A stretch of DNA of 64,000 bases. Origin: Paenibacillus faecis. GTDB lineage: Bacteria > Bacillota > Bacilli > Paenibacillales > Paenibacillaceae. The position numbers and the translations under genes are program-made. The stretch covers positions 558,001 through 622,000 of the forward strand of contig NZ_VSDO01000003.1 in the NCBI RefSeq assembly GCF_008084145.1, written 5' to 3'. This document shows positions 16,647 to 24,704 of this stretch, piece by piece (positions within the stretch are counted from its first letter, which is position 1; each line of letters opens with the position of its first letter). The notes beneath the pieces are model-generated. The model did not search any database. It was not told where the DNA came from and saw only the letters and a program-made list of their open reading frames with translations.

Positions 16647-19600
16647 GTGAAAAGCCAAAGACGCGTCGCCGCCTGGATTTGCCTGCTGTCCCTGATCGCA
16701 GGAACGTTCTTCGCCCCCCTCGGATTTCCCTATCCTGCCCATGCCGCGGGAGGGCCGAATCTGGCCGCGGGGAAAACGGCGACGGCCTCCGGCCATGCCG
16801 ATGTTTATGTTGTTTCCAACGTGACGGACGGTAACCCCGAGACGTATTGGGAGAGCACCAATCATGCCTTCCCGCAGTGGGTTCAGGTCGACCTCGGCAG
16901 CGCGGCTCAGATCGACCAAGTCGTACTGAAGCTGCCTTCCGGCTGGGAGAGCCGGTCGCAGACCTTGTCCGTGCAAGGGAGCGCGGACGGCTCGAGCTTC
17001 TCGGACCTCAAAGCCCCGGCCAGCTATACGTTCGATCCGAACGCCGGGAATAAAGTGTCGATCGGCTTTGCCGCAGCCAGCGCTCGTTATGTGAGAATCC
17101 ACGTGACGGCCAATACCGCCTGGCCGGCCGCGCAAGTTTCCGAGCTGGAAGTCTACGGGAACGGCAGCGGCGCCGATAACGAGCCGCCGACCGCTCCGGC
17201 AAACCTGGCCTATACGCAGCCCACCCCGGATACGATCCGCCTCACCTGGGACGCGGCGACCGATAATGTCGGCGTCGCCGGATACGACATTTACGCGAAT
17301 AACCAGCTTCGCGGGAACGTAGATGGATCGACGCTTCAGTATACCGACCCGCAACCGGCCGAAGCAACGGTAACGTATTACGTTGTCGCCAAGGACGCCG
17401 CGGGTAACGCCTCCCAGCCAAGCCAGACCGTCACCCGGACCGGCTCGGGCGGCGACAACGGGACCAACCTGGCCCTCGGCAAGCCGATGACGGCCTCCTC
17501 TTCGACGTTCACCTATGTGGCGGCCAATGCCAACGATAACGATACGAGCACTTATTGGGAAGGAAACGGCCATCCGAGCACCCTCACCGTGGATCTCGGA
17601 GCCAATGCCGACATCACGGCGGTCGTCCTTAAGCTGAATCCGGCCAGCGAATGGGCCACGCGGACGCAGACGATCCAGGTGCTCGGGCACGACCAAAATT
17701 CCACGACATTTGCGAATCTGGTCTCCCCTGCTTCCTATACATTCAACCCGGCTTTGCAAAATACGGTGACGATTCCCGTGAACGCTACGGTGAGCCGCGT
17801 ACAGCTCCGGTTTACGGCCAACTCCGGGGCGCCCGGCGGCCAAGTGGCCGAGTTCCAGGTCATCGGTACAACGGCCCCCAATCCCGACTTGACGGTCACG
17901 AATATTTCCTGGTCGCCGGCTTCCCCGGACGAATCCCACGCCGTTACGCTTAACGCCACCGTCCGGAATAGCGGCTCCGTGGCCTCTACCGCGACGAGCG
18001 TGAATTTCTACCTGGGAGACGCTCGCATCGGGACCGCTTCCGTAGGCGCGCTAGCCGCCAATACCGCGGCGGAGGTCTCCGCGACCCTAGATCCGAAAGA
18101 GGCCGGCTCCTATGCCGTAACCGCCAAAGTGGATGAAGACAATAAAGTCATTGAGAGCAACGAGGCAAACAACAGCTACACTCATCCTTCCCCATTGGTC
18201 ATCGGCCAGGTTCAAAGCTCCGACTTGATCGGAACGGCCTCGTGGACGCCAAGCAATCCCAGCGCGGGCGATACCGTAACCTTCACCGTGAACCTCAAAA
18301 ACCAGGGAACGATCGCTTCCGCCGACGGAGACCACGACATAACGGTTGTGCTGAAAAACGCGGCGGGCTCCACCATTAAATCGTTTACCGGATCCCACAA
18401 CGGCGTTTTGGCGGCGGGAGCGTCGGCCAACGTCACCGTCGGGACGTGGACGGCCGCCAACGGCAGCTACACGGTAACGACGACAGTCGCAGCCGATGCG
18501 AACGAAGTGGTCGCCAAGCGGGCCAACAACGTCAGCACGTCCAGCTTGTATTCCGGGCGGGGCGCCAACATGCCGTTCACCATCCTCGAAGCCGAAGCCC
18601 CGGGGAACGGCACCAACGGGACGAAGCTGGCTCCGAACTTTACGCCGGGCGATTTTGCCGGTGAGGCTTCCGGACGCTCCGCCGTCTATCTGGACGCCGC
18701 CGGAGAATACGTGGAGTTCACGCTGACCTCGCCGGCCAACGCGTTCGTTCTCCGCAACGCCGTGGCCGAGAATACCACCGGTACGGTCAGCATTTACGCG
18801 AACGGCGTAGATAAAGGCAACTTTACCGTGACCTCCAAGTTTTCCTACGTATACGCGACACCTTCGACGCTCGGGCGGCTCGGCTATGACAATTCGGGCT
18901 CCAAGGCCTACTGGCTCTACGAGGATTCGCAGCTGCTGCTGGATCAAGTCTATCCGGCGGGGACCAAAATCCGCATTCAAAAAGATGCCGGAGACGTTCC
19001 CTGGATCTATGTGGATATGATCGAGACCGAAAACGTCGCACCGCCCGCCGCGAATCCGGACCCGGGCAAATATGTCCAGGTTTCGGCCGCCAAATCCATC
19101 GAGCAGGCGCTGAACGAGTTCCGGCAAGATCCGGCCAAGAAGGGGATTTTCATCCCGGCCGGCGAATGGACCCTCCCGTCCAAAATATACCTGTACGGCC
19201 GGGCAACCGAGATCATCGGCGCGGGGCCTTGGCATACCCGACTCGTCGCCCCGAAAGACCAGACGAACACCGATGTCGGATTTAATATCGGCTCCGGCGC
19301 GAACGGTTCAACCATCAAGGATCTGTCCGCCTGGGGCAACTATATCTACCGGCAAGACGGACCCGGCAAGTTCATTGACGGAAACGGCATGCAGAACGTC
19401 ACCATCGAGAACGTCTGGGCCGAACATTTTGTCTGCCTCTATTGGGGAGTGAACTCTTCGCACAATACGTTCAAAAACAACCGGATCAAAAACATGTTTG
19501 CGGACGGCATAAACATGACCAACGGCTCCTCCTACAACATCATCGACAACAACTATGCCCGGGGAACCGGCGACGATTCGTTCGCGTTGTTCAGCGCCAT

Positions 19601-20234
19601 TGATTCGGGCGGCTCCTATAACGTCGGCAACAAGTATACCAACCTCACCGCCACCAATGTCAGACGGGCAGCCGCCTTCGCGGTCTACGGCGGACAAAAC
19701 AACCTGTTCCAGAATCTGTATGGCGCGGATACTCTGACTTATCCGGGCGTCACCATCAGCAGCTTGAGCTTCGGCTACAATACGCTCGGTTTCGGCGACC
19801 AGGATACCGTCATCGATGGCGTCACACTGGATCGCACGGGCGGCGATTTCTGGACCAGTGTCGGCGGCGACGACAAAATCAACGACTACCAGAATTTCGG
19901 GGCCATCTGGTTCCACGGCGGCGACAGGGACTTCAAGAACGTTCTGGTGAAGAACGTCGACATCAATAACCCGGTGTACTTCGGACTGATGTTCCAGTCC
20001 AAGTCTCCGGAGAACCTTCCGATGCAAAATGTCCGCCTGGAGAACATCACGATTAACAACCCGACCCGCTACGGCATTAAACTCGTCGTTAAAGCGGAGG
20101 ACGGCCAAGGCCCGGTTGTCGGCGAAGCGAGCTTTACCAACGTGAAAGTGAACAATCCGGGCATCAGGGCCATCTACGGCGAGGACCGTTCTCCGAATTT
20201 CAACGTTATTCGGGTATCGGGGAATAACTGGTAA
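16647..20234 (+). CDS. Secreted multidomain GH87-like alpha-1,3-glucanase (mycodextranase type)
   Basis: About 1195 residues. A signal peptide ends near AHAAG. In order I see an F5/8-type-C (discoidin) domain (about 38-170), a fibronectin III domain (175-265), a second F5/8 domain (270-410), two CARDB-like repeats (LTVTNISWSPASPDESHAV and IGTASWTPSNPSAGDTV), a CBM6-like domain (about 645-800), and a right-handed beta-helix to the end. In the helix, ADGINM is followed 23 residues later by GTGDD. Asp953, Asp976 and Asp977 reproduce the spacing of the three catalytic Asp I recall for GH87 glucanase Agl-FH1. The frame opens with TTG 16638, but AGGGAG at 16631-16636 better suits GTG 16647. It is exported and probably degrades alpha-1,3-glucan of fungal walls or biofilms. 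A pectate-lyase-like activity is the alternative. Confidence 0.8.
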   Translation: MKSQRRVAAWICLLSLIAGTFFAPLGFPYPAHAAGGPNLAAGKTATASGHADVYVVSNVTDGNPETYWESTNHAFPQWVQVDLGSAAQIDQVVLKLPSGWESRSQTLSVQGSADGSSFSDLKAPASYTFDPNAGNKVSIGFAAASARYVRIHVTANTAWPAAQVSELEVYGNGSGADNEPPTAPANLAYTQPTPDTIRLTWDAATDNVGVAGYDIYANNQLRGNVDGSTLQYTDPQPAEATVTYYVVAKDAAGNASQPSQTVTRTGSGGDNGTNLALGKPMTASSSTFTYVAANANDNDTSTYWEGNGHPSTLTVDLGANADITAVVLKLNPASEWATRTQTIQVLGHDQNSTTFANLVSPASYTFNPALQNTVTIPVNATVSRVQLRFTANSGAPGGQVAEFQVIGTTAPNPDLTVTNISWSPASPDESHAVTLNATVRNSGSVASTATSVNFYLGDARIGTASVGALAANTAAEVSATLDPKEAGSYAVTAKVDEDNKVIESNEANNSYTHPSPLVIGQVQSSDLIGTASWTPSNPSAGDTVTFTVNLKNQGTIASADGDHDITVVLKNAAGSTIKSFTGSHNGVLAAGASANVTVGTWTAANGSYTVTTTVAADANEVVAKRANNVSTSSLYSGRGANMPFTILEAEAPGNGTNGTKLAPNFTPGDFAGEASGRSAVYLDAAGEYVEFTLTSPANAFVLRNAVAENTTGTVSIYANGVDKGNFTVTSKFSYVYATPSTLGRLGYDNSGSKAYWLYEDSQLLLDQVYPAGTKIRIQKDAGDVPWIYVDMIETENVAPPAANPDPGKYVQVSAAKSIEQALNEFRQDPAKKGIFIPAGEWTLPSKIYLYGRATEIIGAGPWHTRLVAPKDQTNTDVGFNIGSGANGSTIKDLSAWGNYIYRQDGPGKFIDGNGMQNVTIENVWAEHFVCLYWGVNSSHNTFKNNRIKNMFADGINMTNGSSYNIIDNNYARGTGDDSFALFSAIDSGGSYNVGNKYTNLTATNVRRAAAFAVYGGQNNLFQNLYGADTLTYPGVTISSLSFGYNTLGFGDQDTVIDGVTLDRTGGDFWTSVGGDDKINDYQNFGAIWFHGGDRDFKNVLVKNVDINNPVYFGLMFQSKSPENLPMQNVRLENITINNPTRYGIKLVVKAEDGQGPVVGEASFTNVKVNNPGIRAIYGEDRSPNFNVIRVSGNNW

Positions 20235-20257
20235 CCCCTGAAATTTCAGCGGCTTAA

Positions 20258-20313
20258 GGAAGGAATGAGCGGTGCAAGAGGGTATCCTCGCGGGTCGCCA
20301 TTCCTTCTTTTCT
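20258..20313 (+). terminator. Terminator after the GH87-like gene
   Basis: GAAGGAATGAGCG pairs with CGCCATTCCTTC, with an inner AGAGG/CCTC stem, and is followed by TTTTCT. It lies about 25 bp after the stop codon. Confidence 0.8.
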
Positions 20314-20342
20314 ATACTCTATATTTATTTCTACCTAAGAAT

Positions 20343-20348
20343 TATAAT
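20343..20348 (+). promoter_or_regulatory. Possible -10 box for the ubiquitin-SLH gene
   Basis: TATAAT lies about 45 bp before the GTG start, in an AT-rich stretch just after the preceding terminator. No convincing -35 hexamer accompanies it. The terminator upstream implies that the gene has its own promoter. Confidence 0.35.
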
Positions 20349-20393
20349 TGAGCATATTACCAAATTATTCTATGGGTAGAGAGGGGAACTTTC

Positions 20394-22961
20394 GTGAGGA
20401 AGCTGGTTGCTTCATTGGCGGTTACGCTTGTTGTCGCGCTGCTTTTTCAGCAGCAGGTGTTTGCCATGGCCATTTACGTTAAGACTTTGACCGGCAAGAC
20501 CATAACCCTGGATGTGGAGCCTTCGGACTCCATAGAAATGGTGAAGCAGCAAATATCCGATAAAGAGGGCATTCCCGTCGACCAGCAGCGGCTGATTTTT
20601 GCCGGGAAGCAGTTGGAGGATGGCCGTACCCTGTCGGACTATAACATTCAAAAGGACTCCACACTGCATCTGGTACTGCGAATCCGCAACGATGCGTCCT
20701 TGAAAAGCCTCGCCATCCATCCGGGAATCCTGGACCCTGTGTTTGTTCCGGCGGTGGAAGCGTACCGGGCCAACGTCCCGTACGATATCCCGTCCATTTC
20801 GGTCTCCGCCGACGCGGCGGATGACACGGCCTCGATCCAAATCAACGGCGGGGCGGACAATCCGGCGGACGTGCCGCTTCAGGTCGGGGATAATTCCGTG
20901 ACGATCACGGTAACCGCGGCGGACAATACCGCGAAAGCCTACACCGTGACGGTAACCAGAGCAGCCCCCGTGCCGATTGACAGTTTAGCCGTGGCGGGCA
21001 CGTCGGCGACCACGGTCGCGTTAAGCTGGGCGGCGGTACCGGGAGCTTCCGGTATGGCGGTCGAGCAGTCCCTTGCAGGGCGGAACGATTGGGCGGCGGC
21101 AACGACGACACCGGCTCCTCTAGCGGCGGATGCGACATCCGCGACGGTGACGGACCTCAGCCCGGATACGGCGTATGACTTCCGGCTGGTCGTCACGGGC
21201 GGCGCCAACGAGGGCCGGTCCAATATCGTCAGCGTTAAGACCGCCGCGCCGGACGTCGACGCGGAGACACCGGCGGTCGTTTCGCAGCCGCTGGACCAGA
21301 CGCTGCGCCTGGGCGCTTCCGCCCGGCCTTTAAGCGTCACCGCCCTCGTATATGACGGCGGAACCCTTAGCTACCAGTGGTACCGGGGCGACAAGAACGA
21401 GACGGCCGGCGGAACCGCGATTGAGGGAGCGGCCGGTTCGTCGTATACGCCGCCGGATAAGACGGTCGGCACCACATACTATTATGCGGTGATTACGAAC
21501 ATGAACCCGGGCGTGACCGGCGTTCAAACCGCATCAGCCACAAGCTCGGCGGCCAAGGTGACGATTCTCCCGGCCACACCGCCGGGCGGTCATGACGGCG
21601 ACGGATCGTCAGGAGGCGGTTCCGGCGGTTCAGTCGTGTTATCCCCACAGACTCCGATAAAACCGGAAGATCCGGCGAAACCGAAGGCCGAGTTCACGTT
21701 TAAAATCAACGGCCAAAGCGCCGATATCGGGTCCGTCTCGCTCACGGAGGTCAATGGGCGTAAGATCGCCAAGGCCGTGTTGGATTCCGGCAAACTGCGT
21801 GAACGACTGGCGGTTGGGGAACAAGCCTCCGCTTCCGTGGCCGTAACGATCACGGTCAATGAAGATGCGGATGCGGTGATCGGCGAAATCAACGGTCAGT
21901 TGGCCGATTTTTTGCAGAAGAAGCAGGCCGTTTTGACGGTGGAGTCCCCCCAAGCGGCATTCACGCTGCCGGTGCGGGAAATCAATCTCGACGGTCTATT
22001 GCGGCAAATGACATCGTCCAGACAGAACCCGACCATGCAGGACCTGGAGATTCAAGTTGAAGTCGCCAAGTCCCCTGCCGATACGACACGATCGTCGGAA
22101 CAGGCGGCAGCGCGTCATGATTCGGAACTGGTTTCGCCTCCCCTGGATTTTGCGGTCCGGGGCGTCCATAAACAAACCGTTGTCGACATCCGGGAATTCG
22201 GTACTTACCTGACCTGGGACATCCCGCTCCCGGGCGGTGAGACGCCTAAGACGACAACCGGCGTGATGCTTGGCTCCGACGGAACGGCCCGCCCCATCGC
22301 GACACGCTTTATGGAGGCGGGGGGCCAAACTTACGCCAGACTGTCGGGCATGGCCACCGACACCTACGCATTGACCCGCCGGCAGCCGGCCGGATTCAGC
22401 GATACGACGCATCATTGGGCCAAGGGAGCCATCGAAAACCTGAGTTCGCGGCTGATCCTTACAGGTGGCGAGTCCGGGCTGTTCCGGCCCAACGACCAGA
22501 TCAGCCGCGCCGAGTTTGCGGTCATGCTCACGCGGGCGTTGGGGCTTCCGCTCAAGGAAGGTACCTCCCTGTTTTCGGATATAAACACGAGCGATGGGTA
22601 CTACAGCGAGGTCAATACGGCGGCGGCCTTCGGCCTGATCGGCGGCTTCGAAGACGGCTCGTTCCGCCCGGCCGACAAGATCACGCGCGAGCAAGCTATG
22701 ACCATGATCGCACAGGCGATGAAGCTGACCGGCCTGGCGGACCGACTTCCCGGTCAATCCGGCGAGCATTCTGCGGCGCTGAGCGCGTTCCCCGATGCCG
22801 CGAACGTGTCCTCTTGGGCGCTTAGCGGCATCCGGGACAGCTTGGCGGCGGGGCTGATCACAGGCCGTGCTGATGGCAGATTGGCGCCGCAGAGCTCTGT
22901 GACCCGAGCCGAGGTCGCCATCATTGTCGAGCGCCTGCTGCAAAAATCAGGACTGATTTAA
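20394..22961 (+). CDS. SLH-anchored surface protein with an N-terminal ubiquitin domain
   Basis: 855 residues. Residues 1-24 form a signal peptide ending VFA, so cleavage would leave Met25 as the new N-terminus. Residues 25-98 are a ubiquitin fold: [23 protein letters not shown] and [20 protein letters not shown] are read directly. By eye 63 of 76 positions match human ubiquitin. Lys6, 11, 27, 33, 48 and 63 and the Leu8-Ile44-Val70 patch are kept; Lys29 is Gln and the terminal Gly-Gly is Asn-Asp, so it cannot be conjugated by the normal route. Then follow a cadherin-like beta-sandwich (about 100-185), a fibronectin III (190-285), an Ig-like domain (290-395), a glycine-rich linker, a Paenibacillus-type beta domain, and three SLH repeats (from about 668), which bind pyruvylated wall polymers. 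GTG start with AGAGGGGAA ahead. The role is unknown: host mimicry, protease decoy or structural reuse. Confidence 0.93.
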   Translation: MRKLVASLAVTLVVALLFQQQVFAMAIYVKTLTGKTITLDVEPSDSIEMVKQQISDKEGIPVDQQRLIFAGKQLEDGRTLSDYNIQKDSTLHLVLRIRNDASLKSLAIHPGILDPVFVPAVEAYRANVPYDIPSISVSADAADDTASIQINGGADNPADVPLQVGDNSVTITVTAADNTAKAYTVTVTRAAPVPIDSLAVAGTSATTVALSWAAVPGASGMAVEQSLAGRNDWAAATTTPAPLAADATSATVTDLSPDTAYDFRLVVTGGANEGRSNIVSVKTAAPDVDAETPAVVSQPLDQTLRLGASARPLSVTALVYDGGTLSYQWYRGDKNETAGGTAIEGAAGSSYTPPDKTVGTTYYYAVITNMNPGVTGVQTASATSSAAKVTILPATPPGGHDGDGSSGGGSGGSVVLSPQTPIKPEDPAKPKAEFTFKINGQSADIGSVSLTEVNGRKIAKAVLDSGKLRERLAVGEQASASVAVTITVNEDADAVIGEINGQLADFLQKKQAVLTVESPQAAFTLPVREINLDGLLRQMTSSRQNPTMQDLEIQVEVAKSPADTTRSSEQAAARHDSELVSPPLDFAVRGVHKQTVVDIREFGTYLTWDIPLPGGETPKTTTGVMLGSDGTARPIATRFMEAGGQTYARLSGMATDTYALTRRQPAGFSDTTHHWAKGAIENLSSRLILTGGESGLFRPNDQISRAEFAVMLTRALGLPLKEGTSLFSDINTSDGYYSEVNTAAAFGLIGGFEDGSFRPADKITREQAMTMIAQAMKLTGLADRLPGQSGEHSAALSAFPDAANVSSWALSGIRDSLAAGLITGRADGRLAPQSSVTRAEVAIIVERLLQKSGLI
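20466..20687 (+). other. Ubiquitin-coding segment inside the SLH protein gene
   Basis: These bases encode ubiquitin positions Met1 to Arg74, in frame with the signal peptide on one side and the beta-sandwich domains on the other. The differences from human ubiquitin are at positions 2, 4, 16, 22, 25, 28, 29, 31, 38, 64 and 73, mostly conservative (for example E16D, T22S, E64D, L73I), plus 75-76. Base composition is not visibly different from the rest of the gene, which argues against very recent insertion. Confidence 0.93.
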
Positions 22962-22970
22962 TTCATCATG

Positions 22971-22995
22971 GGGCTAACCGTTTATCGGTAGCCCT
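22971..22995 (+). terminator. Terminator after the ubiquitin-SLH gene
   Basis: GGGCTAACCG pairs with CGGTAGCCC around TTTAT, followed by TTTATC. It lies 9 bp past the stop codon. Confidence 0.8.
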
Positions 22996-23150
22996 TTATC
23001 ACTTCTTGCGGGGAGAATTACCTGGAAAAGTTCGTTTATTTGTCGTGGTCGGGTAAGCGTGGCCGAACCTGGGCTGAATTAGCAGTGGAACAGGCTATCG
23101 ATAGGCTCTGTTGGGCTATGGTTGACCATGGCTGGGCCCAGGCAATAGAT

Positions 23151-23338
23151 TTAACGGGAAAACCTCCCGTTAAATAACGCGCAAATGGCCGGGGGCGAGG
23201 ATTACCTGGAAAAAGTCCCGCTAATTTGCCGCAATCGGGCCCGATCGGCCAGAATAGGCTGAATTAGCGGGAGAAAATCCAGCTAATTGGGCGAGACCCT
23301 ACCCATGGGGCAAAATTAACGGGAGGAAATCCTGTTAA
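23151..23338. repeat. 188-bp four-palindrome intergenic element, copy 1
   Basis: Four 23-bp quasi-palindromes of the form TTAnCnGGA-5-TCCnGnTAA start at 23151, 23202, 23264 and 23316, giving spacings 51, 62 and 52. The first and last are approximate inverses of each other, and so are the middle two, so the whole element has dyad symmetry. It is part of the 552-bp tandem array. Confidence 0.88.
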
Positions 23339-23542
23339 TTTGGAAGGACGATACAGAAGGACGACGGGACTGGACAATATTGGCAGCGCACTCAGAAGAT
23401 CGAGGCACTCGGGTGAAGGATTAGTTAGTTGAGTAATATGATCTGCCTGCGGTGTTTAGTTACGGTAGAAGATAGAGGCAAGTTTGAGCTTGGACAGTGT
23501 TTGTCTCGGCGAGGTCCTGGGCCTAACTTTGGGGTCGGACAC

Positions 23543-23669
23543 GGCCATGATTGGGCCATGATTGGGCCATGGTTGGGCCATGGTTGGGCCATGATTGGCC
23601 ATAGTTGGCCATAGTTGGCATGGTTGGCCCCACTTGGGCCATGGTCGGCCATGGTTGCCATGATTGGCC
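23543..23669. repeat. GGCCATG short tandem repeats, block 1
   Basis: About ten runs of GGCCATGRTTGG/GGCCATAGTTGG follow one another with 10-12-bp periods. Apparent open frames here (reading NHGPIMAQSWP-like) are repeat artefacts. Confidence 0.85.
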
Positions 23670-23702
23670 AGAGGTGAGCCCTGCTGAGCCCAGGCAACGG
23701 AT

Positions 23703-23890
23703 TTAACGGGAAAACCTCCCGTTAAATGACGCGCAAATGGCCAGGAGCGAAAATTACCTGGAAAAAGTCCCGCTAATTTGCCGCAATCGGGCCGGATCGG
23801 CCAAACTAGGCTGAATTAGCGGGAGAAAATCCAGCTAATTGGGTGAGACCCTACCCATGGGGCAAAATTAACGGGAGGAAATCCCGTTAA
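23703..23890. repeat. 188-bp four-palindrome intergenic element, copy 2
   Basis: Same layout and length as copy 1. The first unit has arms TTAACGGGA/TCCCGTTAA around AAACC, and the last has TTAACGGGA/TCCCGTTAA around GGAAA. It is nearly identical to copies 1 and 3 because of the tandem duplication. Confidence 0.88.
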
Positions 23891-24094
23891 TTTGGAAGGA
23901 CGATGCGAGAGGACGACGGGACTGGGCAGTATGGGCAGCGCACTCAGAAGATTGAGGCACTCGGGTGAAGGATTAGTTAGTTGAGTAATATGATCTGCCT
24001 GCGGTGTTTAGTTACGGTAGAAGATAGAGGCAAGTTTGAGCTTGGACAGTGTTTGTCTCGGCGAGGGCCTGGGCCTAACCTTGGGGTCGGACAC

Positions 24095-24222
24095 GGCCAT
24101 GATTGGGCCATGGTTGGGTCATGATTGGGCCATGATTGGGCCATGATTGGGCCATAGTTGGCCATAGTTGGCATGGTTGGCCCCACTTGGGCCATGGTCG
24201 GCCATAGTTGCCATGATTGGCC
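24095..24222. repeat. GGCCATG short tandem repeats, block 2
   Basis: This is the second-unit counterpart of the block at 23543, with the GGCCATGATTG motif repeated and a few changed repeat numbers, so the short repeats have varied since the 552-bp duplication. Confidence 0.85.
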
Positions 24223-24255
24223 AGAGGTGGGCCCTGCTGAGCCCAGGCAACGGAT

Positions 24256-24443
24256 TTAACGGGAAAACCTCCCGTTAAATGACGCGCAAATGGCCAGGAG
24301 CGAAAATTACCTGGAAAAAGTCCCGCTAATTTGCCGCAATAGGGTCGAATCGGCCAAAAATGGCTGAATTAGCGGGAGAAAATCCAGCTAATTGGGCGAG
24401 TCCACACCCATAGGGCCAAATTAACGGGAGGAAATCCCGTTAA
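24256..24443. repeat. 188-bp four-palindrome intergenic element, copy 3
   Basis: It starts TTAACGGGA and ends TCCCGTTAA, with length exactly 188 bp like copies 1 and 2. After it the array breaks off near 24515. Confidence 0.88.
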
Positions 24444-24704
24444 TTTGGAAGGACGATGCCGAAAGGACGACGGGACTGGACAACATGGGCAGCGCACTCA
24501 GAAGATCAAGGCACTCAAGGGCCCCCCGTTAATGCCCGGGGTTTTCCCGTTATCCCAACGTTCCGCCCCCCCTCTTCCCCTGCAAAACTGATCCAAAATG
24601 CGCATGACAACTCGTACCGCTTCCCTTAAACTATGAAGTACAAATTGCACACATTTTCCAGTCTCCCTAGCTTACTCACCCCCACTTCTAAAGGAGGAAT
24701 GAAC

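Larger units (their letters stand above)
23036..24520. repeat. Tandem array of a 552/553-bp unit (about 2.5 copies)
   Basis: The same landmark (GATTTAACGGG) recurs at 23148, 23700 and 24253, so the period is 552-553 bp. Each full unit consists of a 188-bp four-palindrome element, about 200 bp of unique but conserved sequence (from GGAAGGACGA through GTTTGTCTCGGCGAGG), and a stretch of GGCCATG-type short repeats. The third copy ends near 24515 after ACTCAGAAGATCAAGGCACTC. A tail of a preceding copy is seen before 23148 (GGGCCCAGGCAA). No ribosome site, known domain or RNA family is recognised in the unit. Confidence 0.9.

Noticed and set aside
20466-20687. Ubiquitin segment as eukaryotic contamination
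   Set aside because: It is in frame with a bacterial signal peptide and SLH protein, has no introns or Gly-Gly-linked repeats, and differs from known ubiquitins I can recall at several positions.
20394-22961. Ubiquitin conjugation system
   Set aside because: The domain lacks the C-terminal Gly-Gly and no E1-, E2- or JAB-like gene was found anywhere in the window.
23425-24195. Open frames within the 552-bp array with NHGPIMAQSWP-like translation
   Set aside because: The frames follow the GGCCATG short repeats, are repeated with the array, have no start signals and match no protein type.
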